64,000 bases of DNA from Natranaerobius thermophilus JW/NM-WN-LF (GTDB taxonomy: Bacteria > Bacillota > Natranaerobiia > Natranaerobiales > Natranaerobiaceae): contig NC_010718.1 in the NCBI RefSeq assembly GCF_000020005.1, positions 3,058,001 through 3,122,000 on the forward strand, given 5' to 3'. The notes under the pieces are model-generated. The model was not told the DNA's origin, did no database searches, and worked only from the letters and a program-made list of their open reading frames with translations. Positions within the stretch are counted from its first letter, which is position 1. Each line of letters starts with the position of its first letter. Positions 32,982 through 41,317 of the stretch are shown one piece after another. The position numbers and the translations under genes were made by a program.

Positions 32982-34649
32982 TTATCCTAAGAATAAATCA
33001 GCTCCCAGGACACCTTTTACACTACCATATGCATCTAAAATGGGCAGACTTACAGTTACACAGGGACGATCATTGGCCTGTGAAATATAAACATTCGAAA
33101 TATATTCCTCTCCTTTAATAGCCTCTTTATACCAGGGGCGATAAGAAACATCGGAGACACCCACATCTCGAGAAATATAGACGATTTTCCCATCTCTATC
33201 GGTAGTAAATAACATTTCAACATTAGGATTATTAGCTAGTTCATTTAAATAAGGGTCTTGTTCTTGTTTGTCAATTTCAATCTCTTTCAAGTTTTCAGAG
33301 GCTTCTTGGAGTTTTTCTTTAATATCATTAATCCCATCTTGGTATTTTTGGTAGACCTCTTCACTGGCTAGAGTTTCATTCACAAGCTGCAATAGTTCCT
33401 CCGAAATCTTACTCAAATTGTCAGAAGATGTATTCATTTCATCCATTGTGGCTGTATGCTCTTGAGTAGATGCAGCGGTTTCTTCTGCCCCTGCCGCATT
33501 ACTTTGAGCTATTTCGTTAATCTTTTGAACAGAATCCTGAACTTCCTGAATACTTTCTTTTAGAACCTGAGCTCCGCTCTGAACATCATCAACTTTTTCC
33601 GCTACTCTATGAACTGCAGTTACTATCTCTTTCAGAGCGTTTCTGGCTGTATCGGCATATTCAGCACCCTGGCGTGAATTGTTAACACTTTGTTCAACTA
33701 ATCTATCCGCCTCATTAACCATCTCTTTAACTTTGTAAATCAAATTTGAAATCTCTTCTGCTGATTTTCCCGATTCCTCAGCCAAATTCCTGACTTCTTG
33801 TGCCACTACCGCAAAACCTTGACCTGAATCACCAGCCCGGGCCGCTTCTATTGACGCATTTAGAGCTAGGAGATGAGTTTGTTCTGATATATCAGTAACA
33901 ACATTCACAATTTCAGTAATTTTTTCTGCTTGATCTGTTAGTTTCTTAATCATTTCTCTAGCCTTCTGATTGTTTTCGGCGGTTTCTTCAGAAGATTTGA
34001 TTAAGTTTTCTACTTTGCTGGAACTATCTTCGATGACTTGTTCCATTTGTTCAGCTGTTTCTTGGGCACTTTTTGCATTACTTGAGATCCGTTCCACTTG
34101 TTCTAAGCGTTCATTTACTCCTTGAAGAGTCTGATCTGTTGCTTGAGACTGTTCTTCTGCTCCTGAAGAAATATCGTTGACTGTGGTTGCAATCTGATTA
34201 ATAGCTTCATTAGCTTCTTCTATACCTGAAGCCAGTGACTTAGCATACTCCTGGGTTTGTTCTGCCGATATCTGAATTTTGCCTACCATTTGACGCAATG
34301 ATCCAAATAACTGACCCATCCCAACTTCTATTTGCCTAATTTCCCTGATTTGTGAACTTGGTTCCACTGTCCTTAACAAATCTCCGCGAGATGCCTGTTC
34401 ACAGGCCTTTAACAAATATGATAAGGGACCAAGGACTCTGGATCTTATGTAAAAATAAACTAAAAGTGCAAATACAACTGTAATGCCTACAATCACAAAT
34501 ATCTGCCAAGGTCTGATTACCAGCATATCTTGCACCGCTAGTAATATTGCAGAAGTCAGCAAAGGGACAGCGGCTAAAATAAACACTAATACTCCTAAAA
34601 CCATACCTAAAGATTTATACTTTTTAGGATGATCCGTAGAATTTTCCAA
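32982..34649 (-). CDS. Methyl-accepting chemotaxis protein with C-terminal PDC/Cache-like domain
   Basis: Chemoreceptor of 555 residues. Two membrane helices (about 15-38 and 47-68) are separated by only a short loop, so there is no outer sensor domain. A HAMP-like segment and long helical signalling domain follow, with the hairpin tip LNASIEAARAGDSGQGFAVV...EVRNLAEESGKSAEEI. After the coiled coil, residues about 460-555 form a PDC/Cache-like domain (MLFTTDRDGKIVYISRDV ... YRPWYKEAIKG ... VTVSLPI ... KGVLGADLFL). Placing the sensor at the C terminus implies cytoplasmic sensing. Ligand unknown. Confidence 0.88.
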   Translation of the reverse strand: MENSTDHPKKYKSLGMVLGVLVFILAAVPLLTSAILLAVQDMLVIRPWQIFVIVGITVVFALLVYFYIRSRVLGPLSYLLKACEQASRGDLLRTVEPSSQIREIRQIEVGMGQLFGSLRQMVGKIQISAEQTQEYAKSLASGIEEANEAINQIATTVNDISSGAEEQSQATDQTLQGVNERLEQVERISSNAKSAQETAEQMEQVIEDSSSKVENLIKSSEETAENNQKAREMIKKLTDQAEKITEIVNVVTDISEQTHLLALNASIEAARAGDSGQGFAVVAQEVRNLAEESGKSAEEISNLIYKVKEMVNEADRLVEQSVNNSRQGAEYADTARNALKEIVTAVHRVAEKVDDVQSGAQVLKESIQEVQDSVQKINEIAQSNAAGAEETAASTQEHTATMDEMNTSSDNLSKISEELLQLVNETLASEEVYQKYQDGINDIKEKLQEASENLKEIEIDKQEQDPYLNELANNPNVEMLFTTDRDGKIVYISRDVGVSDVSYRPWYKEAIKGEEYISNVYISQANDRPCVTVSLPILDAYGSVKGVLGADLFLG

Positions 34650-34673
34650 GCCAAATCCCCCTTAAACATTAAA

Positions 34674-35225
34674 CTAGTTATGGTTCTTCACAATAATCTC
34701 AATCAACTCTTCTAATTCAAAAAACACAGCTTGATATTCATCATAGGTTCCACCTATGGGGTCTTTAACTTCACTTTTTTCCCCATCTTTACAACTATTG
34801 ATCGAAGTTGACTCGGATGTGCCTGTCTGATTTAATTCCTCAGGGTTTTCTAGTAACTTAGAGACATATTCTGTAATTAAATAAACGGACGCGTTATTAT
34901 TATCAGAGCTATAATTACTTTCAACAAAATGTTTTTGCTCAGCTGTCATGGTCAGGATTAAATCAGCTTGATCCACTAACTCCTGTTTAACCACTTGCGC
35001 CCTATGCTCTGATAAGTCACCTCCTTTTGAGTTAACTATTTTCTTGGCATGTTCTGATGCTTGAGTTCCATCAACAGCAAAAATTCCTGCAGATTTTCCT
35101 TGTAATTTATCAGAAAGGCCCCATTCTTCAACTTTGTTATTAAAGATCCATTCTGCCATGGGGCTACGACATGTATTTCCTGTGCAAACAAATAATATAG
35201 TCCTAATAATAAGTCCTCCTTTCAT
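34674..35225 (-). CDS. ywlE: Low-molecular-weight protein phosphatase, YwlE-like
   Basis: Phosphatase of the LMW-PTP family. The P-loop CTGNTCRS (Cys14, Arg20) has Thr after the Cys, the residue linked to phospho-arginine specificity in Bacillus YwlE, and the general-acid Asp is in VKDPIGGTYDEY. Residues about 126-152 are a Ser/Thr/Glu-rich insertion just before that loop, making 183 residues against about 150. Neighbours ywlC and rpiB match the Bacillus order. The start is doubtful: AAAGGAGG lies inside the first codons, so an ATT at 35207 may be the true start. Confidence 0.85.
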   Translation of the reverse strand: MKGGLIIRTILFVCTGNTCRSPMAEWIFNNKVEEWGLSDKLQGKSAGIFAVDGTQASEHAKKIVNSKGGDLSEHRAQVVKQELVDQADLILTMTAEQKHFVESNYSSDNNNASVYLITEYVSKLLENPEELNQTGTSESTSINSCKDGEKSEVKDPIGGTYDEYQAVFFELEELIEIIVKNHN

Positions 35226-35269
35226 TTATTGGATCTAGCTGTTTAATAATTGTGTAAACAAGTAGTGAT

Positions 35270-36373
35270 TTAAAGGACTTTACCATTTGATGCCTTTAAG
35301 AGCCTATTCATAAGAGCAACACCAATTCCCTTGGGAGAAAATGTACGACATAAAATGATTTCTATTCCTTGTTGGTCCATTTCCCTAAGGGCATCGTATA
35401 AGCTATGAGCCACTTCTGTCAGTTGATCTTCATTGCCGAGGCGTCTTACATAGCAAAACTTATGAAGGTTGCCATCCTCTTCTAATAGTTCATTAGTCAA
35501 CAATATTCCGATCCTATAACCCTGCTTTGAAAAATCATTTGCATATTCATACATTTTATGTAAAAGCTTGTGTCCACTACCTTCCACCAGATATAACTCA
35601 CCTTGAGGAGAATAGTGTCGATATTTAACACCTGGTGATTTAATGGAATTTTTATCCTTTGTAATCATTTCGTCACAACTTGATTGATTTCCTTCCGCGT
35701 AATAATCCTCCTCTGATCCTGTATACAAAAAGGTATCCTGACAATAATCAAGGGCAGAAGCAAGTTGTTCTGCTGTGATTCCTCCTGGGCGCAACACCTG
35801 ATAAGGTTTCTCGGAAAGATCAATCACAGTTGATTCCAAACCAACCCCTGTTGTTCCTCCATCTATGATCATGTCTATTCGACCGCTAAGATCGAGTTCC
35901 ACATGGGCAGCTGTTGTTGGACTGGGACGTCCTGATAAATTAGCACTAGGAGCAGCCATGGGAACCTGAGCTTCCTGGATTAAAGCAAGGGCTACGTTAT
36001 GATCCGGCATTCTAACCGCTACTGTATCTAAACCTCCAGAGGCCTCCCTTGGGACAATATTTTTTTTAGGTATAATCATAGTCAAGGGACCAGGCCAAAA
36101 TTTTTCGGCTAAAAAAAAGAATTCTTCAGGTGGAAAGCCTAGTGTTTCAACTTGATTGACAGAGTGCAAATGTAAAATCACCGGATTATCCAATGGGCGG
36201 TTTTTTGCCTGGAATATTTTTTGTATTGCAGCAGGACTAAGTCCATTCCCTCCTAGTCCATAGACAGTCTCTGTTGGAAAGGCGACTAAACCGTTCTGGC
36301 GGACAATTCCTGCCGCTTGTTTTATAATAGTTTTATCTGGTTTTATTTTGTCGACTTTTTCAAACTTAGTCAT
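35270..36373 (-). CDS. ywlC: Threonylcarbamoyl-AMP synthase (Sua5/YwlC)
   Basis: Forms threonylcarbamoyl-AMP from threonine, bicarbonate and ATP for the t6A37 modification of tRNAs. The 367 residues hold the YrdC domain (about 15-205; GLVAFPTETVYGLGGNGLS, KNRPLDNPVILH, APSANLSGRPSPTTAAHV) and a C-terminal Sua5 domain (about 245-367), with the linker motif SPGVKYRHYSPQGELYLV. ATG 36373 follows GGAAGTGAT. Confidence 0.95.
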   Translation of the reverse strand: MTKFEKVDKIKPDKTIIKQAAGIVRQNGLVAFPTETVYGLGGNGLSPAAIQKIFQAKNRPLDNPVILHLHSVNQVETLGFPPEEFFFLAEKFWPGPLTMIIPKKNIVPREASGGLDTVAVRMPDHNVALALIQEAQVPMAAPSANLSGRPSPTTAAHVELDLSGRIDMIIDGGTTGVGLESTVIDLSEKPYQVLRPGGITAEQLASALDYCQDTFLYTGSEEDYYAEGNQSSCDEMITKDKNSIKSPGVKYRHYSPQGELYLVEGSGHKLLHKMYEYANDFSKQGYRIGILLTNELLEEDGNLHKFCYVRRLGNEDQLTEVAHSLYDALREMDQQGIEIILCRTFSPKGIGVALMNRLLKASNGKVL

Positions 36374-36515
36374 TTTTTATCACTTCCTTATTGCAAGCTT
36401 TTTGATTCTCTATGATTTTCTACATTTATTAATTATTTCCTGTTAATTGACCCATTTTTCACCATGACATATAATTTTAATAGTGACGATAACGAAAAAC
36501 TGAGAGGTGAAAGCT

Positions 36516-37280
36516 TTGAAAAGAGAACAAATATTGGAAATCTTAAATAAAGTTTCTAGTGGTAACTTAGAACCAGAAGATGCTGCCAATAAAATTAAGC
36601 AAACAGCTTTTGAAGACCTAGGTTACGCCAAAATTGACCATCACAGAAGTCAAAGGCAAGGATTCCCAGAAGTAATTTACTGTCAAGGTAAAGAGCCTCA
36701 TCAAGTAGCAGAAATATTTCAAAGTCTTGTAAAACATAACGATAATGTACTGGCTACCAGGGCGAGTGATAAAATATTCAACAAAGTACGCCATTTAATA
36801 CCACAAGCTAGATACAACGATCTCGCTAGAACTATTATATACCAAAAAGAAGCTTGTAAAACACCAAATTCAAAGTATGGGAAAGTGGCCCTAGTTTCAG
36901 CAGGGACATCCGATTTAGCTGTCGCAGAAGAAGCATTTGAGACTGCTCAAGTTATGGGAGCTCCTGTTGAAAAGTTTTACGATGTTGGTGTTGCGGGAAT
37001 TCATCGCTTATTAAATTTTTATGATCAGTTGACAGAAGCTAGTTGTGTAATAGTAGTAGCGGGCATGGAAGGAGCCCTTGCTAGTGTAGTAGGAGGACTT
37101 GTTGATGTACCAGTAATAGCTTGTCCTACAAGCATAGGCTATGGTGCAAATTTTAATGGATTGAGTTCCATGTTAACAATGTTAAACAGCTGTGCTTCGG
37201 GAGTAAGTGTAGTCAATATTGATAACGGTTTTGGCGCTGGTTATCAAGCCGCTTTAATTAGTAAACTGGACACAAGATAA
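36516..37280 (+). CDS. larB: Nickel-pincer cofactor biosynthesis carboxylase LarB
   Basis: Carboxylates nicotinic acid adenine dinucleotide at C5 and hydrolyses the anhydride, the first step of nickel-pincer nucleotide synthesis. About 254 residues with a PurE-like core: KVALVSAGTSDLAVAEEA, VGVAGIHRLL, VVAGMEGALASVVGGLVDVPVIACPTSIGYGAN. TTG 36516 is preferred, five bases after GAGAGGTGA; GTG 36507 lies within it. It starts a two-gene operon with larC. Confidence 0.93.
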   Translation: MKREQILEILNKVSSGNLEPEDAANKIKQTAFEDLGYAKIDHHRSQRQGFPEVIYCQGKEPHQVAEIFQSLVKHNDNVLATRASDKIFNKVRHLIPQARYNDLARTIIYQKEACKTPNSKYGKVALVSAGTSDLAVAEEAFETAQVMGAPVEKFYDVGVAGIHRLLNFYDQLTEASCVIVVAGMEGALASVVGGLVDVPVIACPTSIGYGANFNGLSSMLTMLNSCASGVSVVNIDNGFGAGYQAALISKLDTR

Positions 37281-37312
37281 GCAATTTAAAACAAAGGAGT
37301 GTAAGATTACAT

Positions 37313-38548
37313 ATGGAGAAAATTCTATACCTCGATTGTTTCTCGGGAATTTCTGGGGATATGTTTTTGGGTACAGTAGTAGATCTAGGAGCTTCTTTAG
37401 AAAAAATTGAAGCTTCTTTAAAAGAACTTCCACTGCCTGATTTTAATTTAGAAAGTGAACAAGTTAGTTATAATGGCATTACAGGCACAAGTATTCATGT
37501 CCGAGTTCCTAAAGAAAATGCCCACCGACACCTAAAAGATATCCTCAAATTAGCAGATGAAGGTCCATTTAATGATAATGTGATTGATAATATTCATTCT
37601 TTATTCCACAATCTAGCCCAGGCAGAAGCTAAAGTTCACGGAACAAGTCCAGAAAAAGTCCATTTTCATGAAGTGGGAGCCCTGGATTCTATTATTGATA
37701 TTTTTGGTTCAGCCATTGGTCTGGATCTGTTAAATATTAACAAAATTTATTCATCTCCAGTTCATTTAGGTACTGGCTTTATTGAATGCGAACATGGAAA
37801 AATTCCCGTACCGGCACCTGCTACTTTAGAACTTTTATCCTATAAAAATGTCCCAGTTTATTCTCAAGGCATTCAGAGCGAGTTATGCACCCCTACCGGG
37901 GCCAGTATTTTAAGCAGCCTGGCTGATGGCTTTGGCCCATATCCTGAAATGAATATTATCAAAACTGGTTACGGTGCAGGAAAAAAACAATTGGAACAAC
38001 CCAATTTGTTGAGAGGAATATTGGGAACGGAAGTTATATCTAATAACTCGGATAAAGATCTCAATAACAATTCCAAGGAAAAACTAATACATGAAAATTG
38101 CGATAGAGTATTTGTATTGCAAGCCAATATTGATGACATGAATCCAGAATTCTATACTTATTTAATGGAACAGGCCTTTGAATACGGAGCACTAGATGTT
38201 TTCTTTACACCTACACAAATGAAAAAGCAAAGACCTGGAACTCTAATTGAAATACTATCACCTCCTGATAAGGTGAATCAATTAAGAGAGCTCATGTTGA
38301 AAGGGACTACCACTTTAGGAGTCAGAAGTTCTTTAATGGAAAGAGTTAAACTAACCAGACATCAAGATGAGGTAACAACTTCTTTGGGCAAAGCAGTTAT
38401 CAAAAAGGGTATTAAAGATGGAAAGGTTTATAATTGGGCACCTGAATTTGAAAGTGTTAAGTCCTTAGCAGCTAAACATGGTCTCCCTATTAAAGAAGCT
38501 TATCAAATTGTGTGCAGTGAGTACCAGCCAAATCCAAATATTCCATAG
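37313..38548 (+). CDS. larC: Nickel insertion protein LarC
   Basis: Inserts nickel into the dithiolated pincer precursor (CTP-dependent cyclometallase). The 411 residues begin with the family block YLDCFSGISGDMFLGTVVDLGA and contain VHFHEVGALDSIIDIFG and QANIDDMNPEFYTYLMEQAFE. Here LarC is one continuous frame, unlike the frameshifted larC1/larC2 of Lactobacillus plantarum. Convergent with larE, which shares the terminator. Confidence 0.94.
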   Translation: MEKILYLDCFSGISGDMFLGTVVDLGASLEKIEASLKELPLPDFNLESEQVSYNGITGTSIHVRVPKENAHRHLKDILKLADEGPFNDNVIDNIHSLFHNLAQAEAKVHGTSPEKVHFHEVGALDSIIDIFGSAIGLDLLNINKIYSSPVHLGTGFIECEHGKIPVPAPATLELLSYKNVPVYSQGIQSELCTPTGASILSSLADGFGPYPEMNIIKTGYGAGKKQLEQPNLLRGILGTEVISNNSDKDLNNNSKEKLIHENCDRVFVLQANIDDMNPEFYTYLMEQAFEYGALDVFFTPTQMKKQRPGTLIEILSPPDKVNQLRELMLKGTTTLGVRSSLMERVKLTRHQDEVTTSLGKAVIKKGIKDGKVYNWAPEFESVKSLAAKHGLPIKEAYQIVCSEYQPNPNIP

Positions 38549-38550
38549 TA

Positions 38551-38588
38551 AAATATCCAGGGTTTTTGACAAACCCTGGATATTTTTT
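38551..38588. terminator. Terminator between convergent larC and larE, bidirectional
   Basis: A 15-bp perfect stem (AAATATCCAGGGTTT with AAACCCTGGATATTT), TTGAC loop, six T on the plus strand and an A-rich flank on the other side. Confidence 0.9.
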
Positions 38589-38636
38589 ATTAACTTGTTG
38601 TGTTTAATTTACTTTTATGACAGTTTAAGATTTTGG

Positions 38637-39473
38637 TTAAGAGCTTTGCAATTCTTCATTCATACTTCCCGTTCGATATCCCTCTAAATCTAAAGTGACT
38701 TTTTGAAAGCCCAAATTCTTCAATTCTTGTGAAATGTATTCACTATGCTTAATGGCGATATCGAACTCTTCTTTGCTCAACTCAAGGCGTGCCATACCTC
38801 CGTGGTATCTAAGCCTAAATTGGGAAAAACCTAGCTCATCTAGGACATCCTCCCCTTTTTCAACTTGGTCAATTTTTTCTCTCGTCAATTCTTCACCGTA
38901 AGGGAATCTTGATGAAAGACAGGCCATAGCTGGTTTATTCCAAGTGGGAAGCCCTAGCTCTTTAGATAACTGACGAACATCTTCTTTGGTAAATCCGGTT
39001 TCTTTCAATGGGCTTTGCACTTGTAGCTTGGCAGCTGCCTCCAGGCCAGGGCGAAAATCGCCCCCATCATCGTAATTGGACCCGTCAAGAACATAGCTAA
39101 ATCCATAACTTTTTGCTATCTCCCAAAGATGGCTGAACAACTCCTGTTTACAGTAGTAACATCTATTGGGGGGATTTTTTCGAAATTCTTCTTGTAGTAT
39201 CTCTTCTGTGTATATCGTTTTGTGTTTAGCACCAATATCTTCAGCTAATTCTTTTGCCCTGTCAAGCTCACGTTCGGGAATGGTTTCTGAAGTTGAGGTA
39301 ACAGCTAACACCTGATCAGATAAAACTTCTTGAGCCACTTTCAAAAGTAAAGTACTATCAACTCCACCTGAAAATGCAACAACAGCACCATCCATTGTGC
39401 TTAAATAATTCTTTAATTTTCGATGCTTCTCCTCTAATCCCATTTTATCATTCGCTCTTTGTTTTTGGCTCAT
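38637..39473 (-). CDS. larE: Sulphur transferase LarE, probably Fe-S-dependent type
   Basis: ATP-dependent sulphur insertion into the pincer precursor. About 278 residues with the PP-loop AFSGGVDSTLLLKV. Three cysteines are placed as CYYC (about 106 and 109) and ACLSSR (about 186). Single-Cys LarE sacrifices its own sulphur; the three-Cys pattern matches enzymes reported to hold a [4Fe-4S] cluster and turn over repeatedly. ATG 39473 follows AAAAGGAGGG. It overlaps the end of the YibE/F gene. Confidence 0.92.
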   Translation of the reverse strand: MSQKQRANDKMGLEEKHRKLKNYLSTMDGAVVAFSGGVDSTLLLKVAQEVLSDQVLAVTSTSETIPERELDRAKELAEDIGAKHKTIYTEEILQEEFRKNPPNRCYYCKQELFSHLWEIAKSYGFSYVLDGSNYDDGGDFRPGLEAAAKLQVQSPLKETGFTKEDVRQLSKELGLPTWNKPAMACLSSRFPYGEELTREKIDQVEKGEDVLDELGFSQFRLRYHGGMARLELSKEEFDIAIKHSEYISQELKNLGFQKVTLDLEGYRTGSMNEELQSS

Positions 39474-40803
39474 CACGTTTAGCCCTCCTTTTATTATCGG
39501 GGGTTAACATAAATCCGGAAGCTAGAGAAGTCAATGGAATAACTACCAGCAGTCCAATGGAACCGGCTAAAGCTCTAATTATTTCCGTTGCCATCAAATC
39601 CATATTAACAATTTCAATATAGCTCATATCATATAGAGTCAACAACAGTAGTAGCGGCATAGCGCTCCCTGCATAGGCGAGAATTAAAGTATTGGCCATG
39701 GTTCCCATAATATCTCGACCTATGTTCATCCCTGCCTGAATCAATTGGGAACGCTGAACCCTGGGATTAATTTCAACCATTTCCTGACAGGCTGAAGCTA
39801 TACTCATACCAATATCCATAACAGCTCCCAATGCACCTATAATAATTCCAGCAAATAACAATCCTTGTAAGTCCAGGTCAGCCACATCGGCAAATTGGAG
39901 CATCTGGGCTTCTTCACTAGATAATCCCGTAAGAGAAGCTTGGTTTCCAACATATAAAGCCAGGAAACCAGCAACGATTAATCCTCCAATTGTACCCAAG
40001 ACTGCAATTATTGTTTTTTTAGCTAAACCACCAATAACTGTGAGAGTGACAACTGCCACAAAAGTACTTATTAACACACTTAAAATAAGTGGATTATATC
40101 CCTCCAAAATAAGAGGCAGTAGCACTTTAATTACCATAAAGCCAGTGAAAACAAGAGTAAGGATAGTCTTAATACCCGTGACGCCACCAATGAGCAGTAT
40201 CAAAACCAAAAATGATCCTAAAGCGTAATATATATATCTATCCCTGGCCACATCGTATAATGTCAGCTCCAATATTTCTCCATTCTGATAGTTGGCAGCT
40301 AATAATACCTCTTGATTTTCTTCTAAGTGGATATCATATTGAGGGTTACCTGTTATAATATTTTCTATTTCACGAGTTTCCCCCTCTAAGGGGCCAGAGG
40401 TTAGTTCAACTTCAGCATATTGAGTGTCAGAAAAGAACCCATCTGTTTGCGCATCGCCTTCTCTTTCTTCAATGGACAAAACACGACCTCTAAATATTTC
40501 CATCTCTTCTTCAGGAATAACTTCCGCTTCGGGGTGTGGAGACTCCCCTTTTTCTTGTGTGGGGTCCACAGAGGGAGCTTTCTCAGAAGGTTTTTCCTCA
40601 GGGGATTCCAGTTCTTTCGATTCTTTGTCTTGGTCTTTTTGTTCAGTTTGCTCATCTGTATTTTCAATAGCTAGAACGGAATCATTAGTGAAACTAACAA
40701 AAGGTATCATAAGCTGCAAAATTAATAACATCACAAGTACTGTACACAGTTGGGCTGTTAATCTTTGTGATTTTAGCTTATTAAATTTAGGTGACCACTT
40801 CAT
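39448..40803 (-). CDS. YibE/F-family membrane protein
   Basis: About 451 residues. A signal/anchor helix (LCTVLVMLLILQLMIPFVSF) is followed by an acidic Glu/Pro/Lys-rich linker (about 50-105), a small beta-rich extracytoplasmic domain (FRGRVLSIEEREGDAQ...EVLLAANYQNG) and seven or eight membrane helices with the family motifs GIIIGALGAVMDIGMSIAS and MGTMANTLILAYAGSAMPLLL. Function is not established. ATG 40803 is five bases downstream of the fur stop, with GGGGAGGA about nine bases upstream. Confidence 0.85.
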   Translation of the reverse strand: MKWSPKFNKLKSQRLTAQLCTVLVMLLILQLMIPFVSFTNDSVLAIENTDEQTEQKDQDKESKELESPEEKPSEKAPSVDPTQEKGESPHPEAEVIPEEEMEIFRGRVLSIEEREGDAQTDGFFSDTQYAEVELTSGPLEGETREIENIITGNPQYDIHLEENQEVLLAANYQNGEILELTLYDVARDRYIYYALGSFLVLILLIGGVTGIKTILTLVFTGFMVIKVLLPLILEGYNPLILSVLISTFVAVVTLTVIGGLAKKTIIAVLGTIGGLIVAGFLALYVGNQASLTGLSSEEAQMLQFADVADLDLQGLLFAGIIIGALGAVMDIGMSIASACQEMVEINPRVQRSQLIQAGMNIGRDIMGTMANTLILAYAGSAMPLLLLLTLYDMSYIEIVNMDLMATEIIRALAGSIGLLVVIPLTSLASGFMLTPDNKRRAKRDEPKTKSE

Positions 40804-40808
40804 AATTG

Positions 40809-41258
40809 TTAGTCCTCCCCTTCTTGGCAATCCTCACAATATCCATAAAACTCAAGTCTATGATCATAAATGCTAAAGTTATGCTCTTCTTCTATATTTT
40901 CTTCTAACTCATGAAGTAAAGAATCCATTACTTCAATGATTCGCTGACAATTCATACAAACTAAATGGTGATGATGATGTTTCATTTCCCGCTGTACTAG
41001 TTCATATCTACTTCTACCATCACCAAAGTTAACTCTATTTATTATTTTAAGTTTTTCAAATAAATCTAGGGCACGATAAACCGTTGCAAAACCAATATCA
41101 TTATTTTTTTCTTGGGCATACTTAAGAATTTCTTCTGCACTCAAATGTCCTCCGTGATTTTCTAGAAAAACTTGTAAAATAGCTTTTCTTTGTGGGGTCA
41201 GTTTGTGTTCTTTAAATTTATGCTCGTACTCTTTTAGTTTATGATCATCTTTTTTCAT
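40809..41258 (-). CDS. Fur-family metal-responsive regulator
   Basis: Transcription repressor of the Fur/Zur/PerR family, about 149 residues. A winged helix (LTPQRKAILQVFLENHGGHLSAEEI ... IGFATVYRALDLFEKLKII) is followed by the metal-sensing dimerisation domain with the His cluster MKHHHHHLVCMNC and two CxxC pairs (CMNC, CEDC) for structural zinc. Which metal it senses cannot be decided from sequence. ATG 41258 is taken, with GGAGTG upstream. Adjacent genes do not fix the regulon. Confidence 0.88.
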   Translation of the reverse strand: MKKDDHKLKEYEHKFKEHKLTPQRKAILQVFLENHGGHLSAEEILKYAQEKNNDIGFATVYRALDLFEKLKIINRVNFGDGRSRYELVQREMKHHHHHLVCMNCQRIIEVMDSLLHELEENIEEEHNFSIYDHRLEFYGYCEDCQEGED

Positions 41259-41317
41259 GGGGCTCACTCCAATAAAATCAATAAGAAATTAATCAAAGTA
41301 ATTTGCTAAATCAATTT

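Noticed and set aside
40424-40876. A 150-codon plus-strand frame opposite the YibE/F gene and fur
   Set aside because: Ser/Phe-rich translation is the mirror of the acidic repeat-like linker on the other strand; two real genes cover it.
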